Assembly: GCF_904061905.1 (NCBI RefSeq)
Contig: NZ_CAJFCI010000037.1
Coordinates: 40,599 to 104,598, forward strand
DNA length: 64,000 nt
DNA from: Zestomonas carbonaria
GTDB lineage: Bacteria > Pseudomonadota > Gammaproteobacteria > Pseudomonadales > Pseudomonadaceae
Direction: 5' to 3'
Below are positions 1 through 8,278 of the stretch, in pieces. The notes under the pieces are model-generated. The model saw only the letters and a list, made by a program, of their open reading frames with translations, was not told the DNA's origin and did no database searches. Positions within the stretch are counted from its first letter, which is position 1. Every line of letters begins with the position of its first letter. A program made the translations under genes and the position numbers.

Positions 1-258
1 GACCGGCTTGGCCAACTGCGTCCGCAGGTCGACGTGGCCGTGCAGGCGCCGCCGCAGCCCGGCGTGCAGGTTTTGCTGGAGCGGCTCGCCGAGACCTTGC
101 AGGACAGCTTCATGCCGCTGATGAAGGCTATGGACAAGAAGATTGACATCGACTTGCGTACCCACAACCGCATGGGTGAGATGGCCCAGCGTCTGCACGA
201 GTTGGGCCGGCTCCTTGGCCAGTCACAGAGTGGCGAGCCGGGAGCCGAGCCGGCGTGA
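1..258 (+). CDS. C-terminal end of an unrecognised protein (5' truncated by window edge)
   Basis: The reading frame is open from the first base to the TGA at 256-258, so the gene begins outside the window. About 85 residues are visible. They look helical and charged (VLLERLAETLQDSF, then MDKKIDIDLRTHNRMGEMA), ending in a Gly/Glu-rich tail. I do not recognise a family. Its stop overlaps the start of the rhomboid gene (TGATG), so the two are translationally coupled, and the next two genes follow just as tightly. It is therefore the upstream member of a rhomboid / PLD / helicase-like operon. In-frame GTG codons near bases 34-43 could be starts of a short protein, but the open frame upstream favours a longer one. 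Confidence 0.6.
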   Translation, partial: DRLGQLRPQVDVAVQAPPQPGVQVLLERLAETLQDSFMPLMKAMDKKIDIDLRTHNRMGEMAQRLHELGRLLGQSQSGEPGAEPA

Positions 259-806
259 TGGCGTGGCTGGCGCCACGCCTGTGCTTGTTGGCCGGCATTG
301 CCGCGCTGATGCTGGCGTTGCAGTCGGTCAACAGCGTGAGCGGGTACGACCTCAACGCCTGGGGCGTGCTGCCGAGGCACGCCGGCGGCCTGCCCGGCAT
401 CCTCTTCGCGCCCTGGCTGCATGCCGGCTGGTGGCACCTGCTGAACAACCTGCCGGGCCTGCTGCTGCTCGGCTGGCTGGCGATGCTCGACTCGCCGCGC
501 CGGTTTCTCGGCGCCAGCGCCTTCATCCTCCTCGGTAGCGGCCTGCTGGTCTGGCTGCTGGCCCGTCCCGGCCTGCACTTGGGCTCCAGTGGTTGGGTTT
601 TCGGCCTGTGGGGACTGCTGCTGGGGCGGGCCTGGTTCCAGCGCAGCCTGGATAGCCTGCTGATCGCCGCGCTGGTGTTGATGTACTACGGAAGCTGGTG
701 GCTGGGGCTGCTGCCCAGCCAGGACATCTCGTTCGAATACCACCTCGCCGGTGCCTTCTGCGGTGTGCTCTATGCCGCAGTCACCGGCAATTCAAGGAGC
801 GATTGA
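258..806 (+). CDS. Rhomboid-family intramembrane serine protease
   Basis: The protein has 182 residues, nearly all hydrophobic, with about six membrane helices, which is the minimal bacterial rhomboid core. The visible signatures are a loop/TM2 motif HAGWWHLLNN, the catalytic serine in GSSGWVFG (GxSG, near residue 115), and the partner histidine in YHLAGAFCG in the last helix. All needed catalytic residues are therefore present. Rhomboids cleave transmembrane segments of other membrane proteins inside the bilayer; the substrate here is unknown. ATG 258 is chosen because it overlaps the preceding stop as TGATG; a GTG at 255 would add one residue. The PLD gene starts 4 bases after its stop, so all four genes are probably one transcript. 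Confidence 0.85.
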   Translation: MAWLAPRLCLLAGIAALMLALQSVNSVSGYDLNAWGVLPRHAGGLPGILFAPWLHAGWWHLLNNLPGLLLLGWLAMLDSPRRFLGASAFILLGSGLLVWLLARPGLHLGSSGWVFGLWGLLLGRAWFQRSLDSLLIAALVLMYYGSWWLGLLPSQDISFEYHLAGAFCGVLYAAVTGNSRSD

Positions 807-810
807 ATAA

Positions 811-1503
811 ATGGACTTTTCCCGCCTGGACCAGCAGTTGCGCGACAGCCTGGTCGACCTGAAGCTGAGCAACGAGGAGCGTGACGAGCTGCGCCAATTG
901 GGCAGCGACCTGAGGTCGGATCAGGTGCGCTACCTGCGCAACCGCGCCTTCGGCCTGGTGCGCGAGCTGATGCTGAGCGATGCAGCCAACGCGATGCCGG
1001 CTCTGAAGTGGCTGGAACAGGTGATCAAGACCCTCGACGTCGCCAGCGCACCGCCGCGCCCAGCGGTGGCCAGTGTTCACTTCAGCCCCGGCGAGGACTG
1101 CCTGCGCAAGATCCGCGAACTGTGCCGGCAGACGCGCGACTCGCTGGACGTCTGCGTCTACACCATCTCCGACGATCGTCTCAGCGACGAGATCGTCGCC
1201 TGCTACCGGCGCGGCGTGGCGGTACGGGTGATCAGCGACGATGAGAAACGGCATGACGAGGGCAGCGACATCCATCGCCGGATCGACCAGGGCGTACCGC
1301 TGCGCATCGACGACAGCCCGTTCCACATGCACCACAAGTTCGCCCTGTTCGACCGCCGGGTCCTGCTCAACGGCAGTTTCAACTGGACTCGTAGCGCCAC
1401 TACCAGCAACGAGGAGAACATACTGGTGATCGACCACCCGCAACTGGTGATCGCCTATGCTCGCGAGTTCGACCGGCTGTGGGAGCGCTACGCGAGACAC
1501 TGA
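811..1503 (+). CDS. PLD-like (single HKD) nuclease-family protein
   Basis: The protein has 230 residues. The first 75 or so are a charged helical region (LSNEERDELRQLGSDL) without a recognised domain. The rest is one phospholipase-D fold with a single HKD motif, HHKFALFD (HxKxxxxD, near residue 173), followed by NGSFNWTRSA. Single-HKD proteins of this type (Nuc, BfiI-like, PLD6-like) act as dimers and are usually nucleases or phosphodiesterases. The region before the motif (SLDVCVYTISDDRLSDEI) matches the usual Nuc-type strand and helix. A ribosome site AAGGAG lies at 794-799. The stop overlaps the next start (TGATG). No signal peptide is visible, so it should be cytoplasmic. Nuclease activity is inferred from the family. 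Confidence 0.85.
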   Translation: MDFSRLDQQLRDSLVDLKLSNEERDELRQLGSDLRSDQVRYLRNRAFGLVRELMLSDAANAMPALKWLEQVIKTLDVASAPPRPAVASVHFSPGEDCLRKIRELCRQTRDSLDVCVYTISDDRLSDEIVACYRRGVAVRVISDDEKRHDEGSDIHRRIDQGVPLRIDDSPFHMHHKFALFDRRVLLNGSFNWTRSATTSNEENILVIDHPQLVIAYAREFDRLWERYARH

Positions 1504-2573
1504 TGGAACACTCCGACGCCCGCCGACTGATCGGCTTCTACCGTGCGTGCTACCTGGCGGACAGCCGCGAGCTGGATCTGGATGACTTCGCCAGGTTGCC
1601 GGCCGGGATACGCGAGCAGTGGAGCTATCGCGACAACAGTGTGCTGGATTGGGTCGGGTCGCGATTGACCCGTCAGGTCGAGGTGACCTTTCTAGACGAA
1701 CACTTCCGCAGCCGTCTGGCGCTGATCCGGCTCAGTAACGAGCAATTCTACGATCGCCGGTTGCGAGTGATGAAGGAGCGTCCTGGCCAGGAGCATTGCG
1801 ATAGCCTGCAACTGGAGCGCCTGGAGGGCGAGCGGGCGCGCGATGGGGTCAATGCGCGGGAGGTGGAGCGTGTGCTGGAGCTGATCCAGGAACATGTGGC
1901 GCGTTACGCGGACAGCCTGGCCAAGCCCAGCATCGGCGTACTCTCGCCGTTTCGCGATCAGGTCGAGCGGATTCGCCAGCGCATCGGCGCCAGCATGGCG
2001 CTGGAGCAACTGCGCCAGTTTCGCCTGCTGGTGGCTACGTTCTACGGCTTCCAGGGCGAGGAGCGTGACTTGATGATCCTCAGCTTCGCCATTCATGGTG
2101 GCGGTGGCCAAGCCGCGACCTACCTGAACCGCGAGGACATGTTCAACGTCGCCGTCACCCGTGCTCGCGAACGCCAGGTGCTACTGTTCAGCGGCGACGA
2201 ACGCCAACTGCCTTCCGGCCATCTCCTGCGCCGCTACCTGGAGAGCATGACGTGGCCGCTGTCCGCCAGCCGGGGTGGCGACAGTGAGCTGGACGATTTC
2301 CAGCACCGGCTCTGCTCCGCCCTCCAGGCCCACGGCGTGAAAACCTGGATCCGCTATCCGCTCGCGGGCCTGCTACTGGATATCTTCTGTCAACGCGGCG
2401 ACAAGTGCCTGGCCGTCGACCTGATCGGCTTTCCCGGCGAAGGCGAGGGTTTTCTCGAGTTGGAGCGCTACCAGATGCTGGTCCGCGCCGGACTGGACAT
2501 CGTACCGCTGAGTTATGGCCTCTGGGCACTGGAGCCGGAGCAGACCTTGCAGGCCTTGCTGCGGCGATTGTAG
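1503..2573 (+). CDS. SF1 (Upf1-like) helicase domain 2A protein with C-terminal endonuclease-like fold
   Basis: The protein has 356 residues. It carries the second RecA-like half of an SF1B/COG1112 helicase: FLDEHFRSRLALIRLSN (motif IV region, near residue 65), IGVLSPFRDQ, VATFYGFQGEERDLMIL (motif V) and NVAVTRARERQVLLFSGD (motif VI). No Walker A or B sequence is present, so the ATP-binding first half is missing. The last 90 residues (DDFQHRLCSALQAHGVKTW, LLLDIFC, LAVDLIGF, ERYQMLVRAGLDIVPLSYG) resemble the Vsr/MTES type nuclease fold that ends many such helicases, but the usual E-x-D is replaced by AVD. It may be a degenerate subunit, a partner of a split helicase, or a 5'-truncated gene. 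The start overlaps the PLD stop, which argues against random decay. Confidence 0.75.
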   Translation: MEHSDARRLIGFYRACYLADSRELDLDDFARLPAGIREQWSYRDNSVLDWVGSRLTRQVEVTFLDEHFRSRLALIRLSNEQFYDRRLRVMKERPGQEHCDSLQLERLEGERARDGVNAREVERVLELIQEHVARYADSLAKPSIGVLSPFRDQVERIRQRIGASMALEQLRQFRLLVATFYGFQGEERDLMILSFAIHGGGGQAATYLNREDMFNVAVTRARERQVLLFSGDERQLPSGHLLRRYLESMTWPLSASRGGDSELDDFQHRLCSALQAHGVKTWIRYPLAGLLLDIFCQRGDKCLAVDLIGFPGEGEGFLELERYQMLVRAGLDIVPLSYGLWALEPEQTLQALLRRL

Positions 2574-2697
2574 GGGCGACCGTCTGCTTGGCGAGACTCT
2601 AAGTGACAACGTAGAGTGACGGCATATGGGTGGTGTGCTCCACCACCATGCCGACTCGTCCCCCCCATCACCGTTTCCCTGCCAAGGGGCATGTGCC

Positions 2698-3846
2698 ATG
2701 CAATTGAACGTCCAGACCCTGGTGGTCGTGGATATCTACGTCCTGATGCTGGTCGGCCTGCTGATGCTGCACGCCTGGCGGCGCGGCCGGCGCGAGGCGA
2801 CCCTCGGCTACCTGGCGGCGGCCCTGCTGCTCGGTGGCCTGGGCACCCTGCTGGGCAGCTTGCGCAACCTCGGCATCGACTGGCTGCCGATCCTGGTCGG
2901 CAACGTCGTCCTCCACGTCAGTGCGGCACTGAGCTGGGTCGCCCTGCGGGTGTTCGCGGGTCGTCGCGTTCACTGGCCGGAGGTGGCCGCCGGAGGGGCG
3001 CTCTGGGCGCTTCTCTGCCTGTGGCCGACTTTCTACGAGTCGCAGGCGCTGCGCATACAGGTCTACTCGCTGATCGCGGTCACCTATACCGGGCTCGGCG
3101 CCTTCGAGCTTTGGCGCAGCCGCCGGCAACTGGAGGTGGACGTCCGCCCGGCGCTGGTGCTGCTCCTGGGGCACGCCGGCTTCTATTGCGCCCGCGCGGT
3201 GCTGGATCACGACATGCCGTTCGACATGGTTTCCACGGGCAGCAGCTTCTTCTCCCTGCTGGTGCTGGAAACCATGCTGTTCTCCATCGGCATCGCCTTC
3301 GTCACCCTGGCGATGGTCAAGGAGCGCGCCGAACTGCGCTACAAGAGCGCCGCCATGCGCGACCCGCTGACCGGCATCGGCAACCGCCGGGCCTTCATCG
3401 ATGCCGCCGAGCGACTGCTCGCCGACTGCGTTCGCCTGCGCCGGCCGGCGGTGCTGCTATTGTGCGATCTCGATCATTTCAAGCGCCTCAACGACCACTT
3501 CGGGCATGCCGCCGGCGACCAGGCACTGGCCGACTTCGGCCGGATTCTCGCCAGCCGCACCCGCCAGCAGGACATCTGCGCGCGGATTGGCGGCGAGGAG
3601 TTCGTCTGCCTGCTGGCCGAGGCCGACCACGGCGTGGCCCTGGCGCTGGCCGAGCGCATCCGCCAGGAGTTCGCCGAGCTGCCGTTCGCCACGGGCGGCC
3701 AGCTCAGCGTGAGCATCGGCATCGCCACCGCCGAGCAGGCCGGCTACGACCTGACCCGCCTGCTGTCGCTGGCCGACCAGGCGCTCTACGCCGCCAAGGC
3801 GGCCGGGCGTAATCGGGTCGAGGCGTATCGGCCGGACAGCCGGTAG
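2698..3846 (+). CDS. Membrane-anchored diguanylate cyclase (GGEEF)
   Basis: The protein has 382 residues. The first 215 or so form about seven hydrophobic helices, a membrane sensor module I cannot name. A GGDEF domain follows from the DPLTGIGNRRAF motif. The active site is intact (ARIGGEEFVCLL), with LCDLDHFKRLND for metal and GTP binding and DQALYAAKAAGRN at the end. An inhibitory site RQQD sits exactly five residues before GGEEF, so product feedback inhibition is expected. It should make cyclic di-GMP from GTP at the inner membrane. ATG 2698 is preferred over an upstream ATG at 2626 because the hydrophobic helix begins right after it. It is separate from the upstream operon (124 bases). 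A c-di-GMP-binding glycosyltransferase is encoded 30 kb away. Confidence 0.93.
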   Translation: MQLNVQTLVVVDIYVLMLVGLLMLHAWRRGRREATLGYLAAALLLGGLGTLLGSLRNLGIDWLPILVGNVVLHVSAALSWVALRVFAGRRVHWPEVAAGGALWALLCLWPTFYESQALRIQVYSLIAVTYTGLGAFELWRSRRQLEVDVRPALVLLLGHAGFYCARAVLDHDMPFDMVSTGSSFFSLLVLETMLFSIGIAFVTLAMVKERAELRYKSAAMRDPLTGIGNRRAFIDAAERLLADCVRLRRPAVLLLCDLDHFKRLNDHFGHAAGDQALADFGRILASRTRQQDICARIGGEEFVCLLAEADHGVALALAERIRQEFAELPFATGGQLSVSIGIATAEQAGYDLTRLLSLADQALYAAKAAGRNRVEAYRPDSR

Positions 3847-3898
3847 GCGGAATCGGGTAGACTGGCGCCCCATTCCGAATCACCGAAGAAGCTCGCCC

Positions 3899-4438
3899 AT
3901 GGCCCTGCAAGCCACGCCCTACAAAGTCGACCTCAACCTCACCGATCTGGACCGCAACGTCTACGAAAACCTGCGTTTCACGGTTGCCAAGCACCCGTCG
4001 GAAACCGAGGAGCGCCTGGCCGTGCGGCTGATCGCCCATGCCCTGTGGTACAGCGAGCAACTGGCCTTCGGTCGCGGCCTGTCGGACGTCGACGAGCCGG
4101 CGCTGTGGGAAAAGAGCCTCGACGATCGCGTGCTGCACTGGATCGAGGTCGGCCAGCCGGATGCCGAGCGCATCACCTGGTGCTCGCGGCGCACCGAGCG
4201 CTTCAGCCTGCTGGCCTACGGCAGCCTGCGGGTGTGGCAGACCAAGGTGCTCGACAGCGTGCGCAGCCTGAAGAACATCAACGTCGCGGCAGTGGACCAG
4301 GAAGCCCTGGAGAACCTGGCCCGCGACCTGCCGCGCTCGCTCAGTTGGAGCGTGATGATCAGCGATGGCCACCTGTACGTGACCGATGAGCGCGGCCAGC
4401 ACGAAATTCCTCTGGAGTGGCTGCACGGCGAGCGCTGA
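3899..4438 (+). CDS. yaeQ: YaeQ family protein
   Basis: The protein has 179 residues, the normal YaeQ length (about 180). Typical family sequence is visible: KVDLNLTDLDRNVYENLRF at the start, then TVAKHPSETEERLAVRLIAH, then LDDRVLHWIEVGQPD. YaeQ has a fold related to PD-(D/E)xK nucleases, and E. coli YaeQ was linked to suppression of rfaH-type defects, but its biochemical role is unsettled. It lies between the cyclase gene and recJ. A palindromic repeat separates it from recJ, so the two are probably not tightly co-translated. The start ATG 3899 is 52 bases after the cyclase stop. Confidence 0.92.
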   Translation: MALQATPYKVDLNLTDLDRNVYENLRFTVAKHPSETEERLAVRLIAHALWYSEQLAFGRGLSDVDEPALWEKSLDDRVLHWIEVGQPDAERITWCSRRTERFSLLAYGSLRVWQTKVLDSVRSLKNINVAAVDQEALENLARDLPRSLSWSVMISDGHLYVTDERGQHEIPLEWLHGER

Positions 4439-4449
4439 GCGCCTTTTTA

Positions 4450-4521
4450 TTGGGTCCCCGCGTGCGCGGGGATACGGCTGGCCTCCTGCACACATGCCAG
4501 CGCACGCGGGAGTCCAGGCCT
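4450..4521. repeat. Palindromic intergenic element (TGGGTCCCCGCG type)
   Basis: A hairpin TCCCCGCGTGCGCGGGGA is followed about 40 bases on by a second, inverted partial copy (CGCACGCGGGAGTCCAGG). The same element recurs at 24309, 41961 and 43592 and, in part, near 8430. It fills the gap between yaeQ and recJ. Confidence 0.75.
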
Positions 4522-4570
4522 GTAAGCGGGTCCTCGCCAGGGGCCCCAGAACGAGAACACCAGATTGACC

Positions 4571-6280
4571 ATGCGTATCGAAACCCGCCCGCTTCCCGCC
4601 CAACTGCCCGATCTTGGCGACCTGCCGCCGCTCCTGACCCGTCTCTACGCCGCCCGTGGCGTGCAGTCCGCCGCCGAACTGGACAAGGGCCTGGCGCGGC
4701 TGATCCCCTACCAGCGCCTGAAAGGCATCGATGCTGCCGTGGAGCTGCTGGTGCAGGCCCTGGAGCAGCGCCAGCGCATCCTCATCGTCGGCGACTTCGA
4801 CGCCGATGGCGCCACCGCCAGCTCGGTGGGCGTGCTCGGCCTGCGCATGCTGGGCGCCGCCTCGGTCGACTACCTGGTGCCCAACCGTTTCGAATACGGC
4901 TACGGGTTGACCCCGGAGATCGTCGCCGTGGCCCTCGGCCGCCGGCCCGACCTGCTGATCACCGTCGACAACGGCATCTCCAGCGTCGATGGCGTGGCGG
5001 CGGCCAAGGAAGCGGGGCTGAAGGTGCTGGTCACCGACCACCACCTGCCCGGTCCGGAGCTGCCGGCGGCGGACGCCATCGTCAACCCCAACCAGCCGGG
5101 CTGCGACTTCCCGAGCAAGGCGCTGGCCGGCGTCGGGGTGATCTTCTACGTGCTTCTGGCGCTGCGCGCGCGGTTGCGCGAAGTGGGCTGGTTCGCCGCG
5201 CGGCCCGAGCCGAACCTGGCCGAACTGCTCGACCTGGTGGCGCTGGGCAGCGTCGCCGACGTGGTGCCGCTGGACGCCAACAACCGCATCCTCGTCCACC
5301 AGGGCCTGGCGCGCATCCGCGCCGGCCGCGCGCGACCCGGCCTGCGGGCGCTGCTCGAAGTGGCCGGCAAGCAGCATGGGCGGATCACCTCCACCGACCT
5401 CGGCTTCATCCTCGGTCCACGGCTCAATGCCGCCGGCCGGCTGGACGACATGAGCCTCGGCATCGAATGCCTGCTCTGCGAGGACGAGGCGCTGGCCCGC
5501 GACATGGCGGTGCAGCTCGACCAACTCAACCAGGATCGCAAGGCCATCGAACAGGGCATGCAGCGCGAGGCGCTGGCGCAGCTCAAGGAGCTCAAGACCG
5601 AGGAGCTGCCGTTCGGCCTCTGCCTGTTCGAGCCGGACTGGCACCAGGGCGTGATCGGCATCCTCGCCTCGCGCCTCAAGGAGCGCTACCACCGCCCGGC
5701 GATCGCCTTCGCGGACGCTGGCGACGGCCAGCTCAAGGGCTCGGCGCGCTCGGTGCCGGGCCTGCACATCCGCGATGCGCTGGACGCCGTGGCGGCGAAG
5801 CATCCGGGGCTGATCAGCAAGTTCGGCGGGCACGCCATGGCCGCCGGCCTGTCGCTGCCGCAGGAGCATTTCGGCGCCTTCGCCGCGGCTTTCGACGCCG
5901 AGGTGCGCCGCCAGCTCAGCGAGGACGACCTGACTGGACGGCTGCTGTCCGACGGCAGCCTGGCCGCCGAGGAATTCCACCTGCCGCTGGCCAAGGCGCT
6001 GCGCAACGCCGGCCCCTGGGGCCAGCACTTCCCCGAGCCGCTGTTCCACGGCATGTTCCAGTTGGTGCAGCAGCGCATCGTCGGCGAACGCCACCTCAAG
6101 GTGGTGCTGAAGAGCGAGTGTGGCTCCGTGCAACTGGACGGCATCGCCTTCGGCATCGACCGCGAACAGTGGCCGAACCCGACGGTGCGCTGGGTCGAAC
6201 TGGCCTACAAGCTGGACGTCAACGAGTACCGCGGCCAGGAAAGCGTGCAACTGCTGATCGCCCATATCGCCCCGCGATAA
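4571..6280 (+). CDS. recJ: Single-stranded-DNA-specific exonuclease RecJ
   Basis: The protein has 569 residues, close to the usual 570-577 of RecJ. It degrades single-stranded DNA 5' to 3' in RecF-type recombination, base-excision and mismatch repair. The DHH phosphoesterase motifs are visible: ILIVGDFDADGATASSVG (motif I, near residue 75), LLITVDNGIS (motif II), VTDHHLPG (the DHH itself) and LLDLVALGSVADVVPL. The C-terminal DHHA1 glycine-rich motif KFGGHAMAAGLSL is near residue 420, followed by the OB-fold part. ATG 4571 is chosen; an in-frame TTG two codons upstream is less likely. In E. coli recJ is directly followed by prfB and lysS; here those two genes follow after a roughly 4.6 kb insertion carrying five other features. 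Confidence 0.97.
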   Translation: MRIETRPLPAQLPDLGDLPPLLTRLYAARGVQSAAELDKGLARLIPYQRLKGIDAAVELLVQALEQRQRILIVGDFDADGATASSVGVLGLRMLGAASVDYLVPNRFEYGYGLTPEIVAVALGRRPDLLITVDNGISSVDGVAAAKEAGLKVLVTDHHLPGPELPAADAIVNPNQPGCDFPSKALAGVGVIFYVLLALRARLREVGWFAARPEPNLAELLDLVALGSVADVVPLDANNRILVHQGLARIRAGRARPGLRALLEVAGKQHGRITSTDLGFILGPRLNAAGRLDDMSLGIECLLCEDEALARDMAVQLDQLNQDRKAIEQGMQREALAQLKELKTEELPFGLCLFEPDWHQGVIGILASRLKERYHRPAIAFADAGDGQLKGSARSVPGLHIRDALDAVAAKHPGLISKFGGHAMAAGLSLPQEHFGAFAAAFDAEVRRQLSEDDLTGRLLSDGSLAAEEFHLPLAKALRNAGPWGQHFPEPLFHGMFQLVQQRIVGERHLKVVLKSECGSVQLDGIAFGIDREQWPNPTVRWVELAYKLDVNEYRGQESVQLLIAHIAPR

Positions 6281-6348
6281 GACCAGGCCACAGCAAGCAC
6301 CTCCCTCGCTCGTTCTGACGACAACCTTCCCAGCCCGCACATACGACT

Positions 6349-6382
6349 CCCTCTCTCTCCGGGAGAGGGCCGGGGTGAGGGG
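6349..6382. repeat. Dispersed palindrome CCCTCTC...GAGAGGG with GGTGAGGGG tail
   Basis: The stem CCCTCTCTCTCCGGGAGAGGG is followed by a GC-rich tail ending GGGGTGAGGGG. Close copies lie at about 10663, 16630-16756, 27557-27668, 44937-45055, 51230 and 63820-64000, always between genes. Confidence 0.75.
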
Positions 6383-6538
6383 CGGAGTTGAGCGATCACC
6401 TCAGATTGAGAGCCCTCCGCTGACTCCACCAGCCGCCACCCTCCAGCAATATCTCGAAGCACTCTGCGCCATGCCGACGGGAATTCGCCCCGCTAGAGTG
6501 CGCTCCATCGTTCGATTCGTTTCCCAGTGGAGAACAGC

Positions 6539-7222
6539 ATGAACACTCGCGGTCTGCTCGATCAATTGCTCAAGTCCGGCCAGGAGCTGCTGCAGAACGG
6601 CGGCGGCCAGGCCAAGTCCGGGCAGGGCGGCCAGCTCGGCAACCTGCTCGGCAGCGTCGGTGGCGGCGCGCTCGGCGGCGGGGCCATCGCCCTGCTGCTG
6701 GGTAGCAAGAAGGCCCGCAAGATGAGCGGCAAGGTGCTCACCTATGGCGGCCTGGCGGCGCTCGGCGTGGTGGCCTACAAGGCCTACAACAACTGGCAGC
6801 AGCAACAGCAGGCCGGCGCGGCGCGGACCATCGAACCGCAGACCGTGGACCGCCTGCCGGCCCCGCAGGCGGAGCAGCACAGCCACGCCATCCTTCGCGC
6901 CCTGGTGGCCGCGGCCAAGTCCGACGGCCATATAGATGCGCGCGAACGCCAGTTGATCGACGACGAAGTGCTCAGGATCACCGGCGATCGCGAACTGCAG
7001 GGCTGGCTGGATCGCGAACTGAACAAGCCGCTCGACCCGGCGGAAGTGGCGAGCGCGGCGCAAAGCCCGGAAATGGCCGCGGAGATGTACCTGGCCAGCC
7101 TGCTGATGGTCGACCAGGAGCACTTCATGGAGCGCGCCTACCTCGACGAACTGGCCCGCCAGTTGAAGCTCGACCCCGCCCTCAAGAGCGAACTGGAGAC
7201 CCAGGCCCGCCAGGTGCTGTAG
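6539..7222 (+). CDS. TerB-like DUF533 (YebE family) protein, copy 1
   Basis: The protein has 227 residues. A short N-terminal helix MNTRGLLDQLLKSGQELL is followed by a Gly/Gln-rich linker, then a hydrophobic segment (GGLAALGVVAYKAYNNW, near residues 70-90). The C-terminal half is a TerB-like acidic helical domain (LVAAAKSDGHIDARERQLI, AQSPEMAAEMYLASLLMVD). This is the DUF533/YebE arrangement; E. coli YebE is a poorly understood inner-membrane protein of the Cpx envelope-stress response. The start ATG 6539 follows GTGGAGAAC. A paralogue with the same plan lies at 8865-9602 on the other side of a PLP enzyme gene. Function is unknown; an envelope-stress or metal-linked role is only inference. 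Confidence 0.85.
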   Translation: MNTRGLLDQLLKSGQELLQNGGGQAKSGQGGQLGNLLGSVGGGALGGGAIALLLGSKKARKMSGKVLTYGGLAALGVVAYKAYNNWQQQQQAGAARTIEPQTVDRLPAPQAEQHSHAILRALVAAAKSDGHIDARERQLIDDEVLRITGDRELQGWLDRELNKPLDPAEVASAAQSPEMAAEMYLASLLMVDQEHFMERAYLDELARQLKLDPALKSELETQARQVL

Positions 7223-7296
7223 CGGCGAACGGTTCCGCCCTGTCGGAGCAGGGGGGCTAGACTGAAACCGTCACCACCTGCTCCGGGAGGTGCGGC

Positions 7297-8274
7297 ATGG
7301 CGATTCGCGAGGGCTTCATCGGCAGCATCGGCAACACGCCCCTGCTGCGCCTCGGCCGGCTCAGCGACGAGACCGGCTGCGAGATCCTGGCCAAGGCCGA
7401 ATTCCTCAACCCCGGCGGTTCGGTCAAGGACCGCGCGGCCCTCCATATCGTGCTCGACGCCGAGCGTCGGGGGCTTTTGCGGCCGGGCGGCACCGTGGTG
7501 GAGGGAACCGCTGGCAATACCGGCATCGGCCTCGCGCATATCTGCGCCGTGCGCGGCTATCGCTGCATCATCGTGATCCCCGACAACCAGTCGCCGGAAA
7601 AGATGGAGTTGTTGCGCACCCTGGGCGCCGAAGTGCGCCCGGTGCCGCCCAGGCCCTACAAGGACCCGGACAACTACCAGAAGATCGCCGGGCGACTGGC
7701 CGCCGAGTTGCCCGGCGCCGTCTGGGCCAACCAGTTCGACAATCTCGCCAACCGCCAGGCCCACTACGAAACCACCGGCCCGGAAATCTGGGCCGATACC
7801 GGCGGCCGCCTGGACGCCTTCGTCTGCGCCACCGGCACCGGCGGCACCCTGGCCGGCGTGGCGCGCTGTCTCAAGGAGCGCGATCCCAAGGTCCGCATCG
7901 TCCTCGCCGACCCCATGGGCAGCGCGCTCTACGACTGGGTGAAGCATGGCGAACTGCACGCCGAGGGCAGCTCCATCACCGAAGGCATCGGCACCACCCG
8001 GGTCACTGACAATCTCGCCGGCACGCCGATCGACGACGCGGTGCGGATCGACGACCCGGCCTGCGTGGCCATGGTCCATCGCCTGCTGCACGAGGAAGGG
8101 CTGTTCGTCGGCGGCTCCTCCGGCATCAACCTGGCCGCCGCCGTCCAGGTGGCCCGCGACCTGGGGCCGGGGCATCGCATCGTGACCCTGCTGTGCGACC
8201 GGGGCGGCCTCTATGCGCAACGTCTGTTCAACCCCGAGTGGCTGAAGGAGAAGGGACTCGCGATACCCGGGTAG
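7297..8274 (+). CDS. PLP-dependent cysteine synthase family enzyme
   Basis: The protein has 325 residues, a normal length for the O-acetylserine sulfhydrylase (CysK/CysM) fold. It carries the PLP lysine in NPGGSVKDRAALHIV (near residue 46), the loop EGTAGNTGIGLAH that binds substrate carboxylate, the phosphate-binding loop ATGTGGTLAGVARCL, and GLFVGGSSGINLAAAV. The family forms cysteine from O-acetylserine plus sulfide, or carries out related beta-replacements. The exact substrate cannot be read, and GTAGNTG replaces the more common TSGNTG. The N-terminal sequence (MAIREGFIGSIGNTPLLRL) fits a cysteine synthase A-like group. A ribosome site GGGAGG lies 6 bases before ATG 7297. It sits between the two DUF533 genes. 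Confidence 0.9.
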   Translation: MAIREGFIGSIGNTPLLRLGRLSDETGCEILAKAEFLNPGGSVKDRAALHIVLDAERRGLLRPGGTVVEGTAGNTGIGLAHICAVRGYRCIIVIPDNQSPEKMELLRTLGAEVRPVPPRPYKDPDNYQKIAGRLAAELPGAVWANQFDNLANRQAHYETTGPEIWADTGGRLDAFVCATGTGGTLAGVARCLKERDPKVRIVLADPMGSALYDWVKHGELHAEGSSITEGIGTTRVTDNLAGTPIDDAVRIDDPACVAMVHRLLHEEGLFVGGSSGINLAAAVQVARDLGPGHRIVTLLCDRGGLYAQRLFNPEWLKEKGLAIPG

Positions 8275-8278
8275 GGAA

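Noticed and set aside
1..258. Assignment of the first fragment as GrpE-like
   Set aside because: Only a short helical tail is visible and it lacks any GrpE signature I can point to.
3704..6340. Very long minus-strand open frame antisense to recJ
   Set aside because: It overlaps recJ and yaeQ, which have clear family motifs; the antisense translation shows only low-complexity Ala/Arg/Gln-rich sequence, expected in high-GC DNA.
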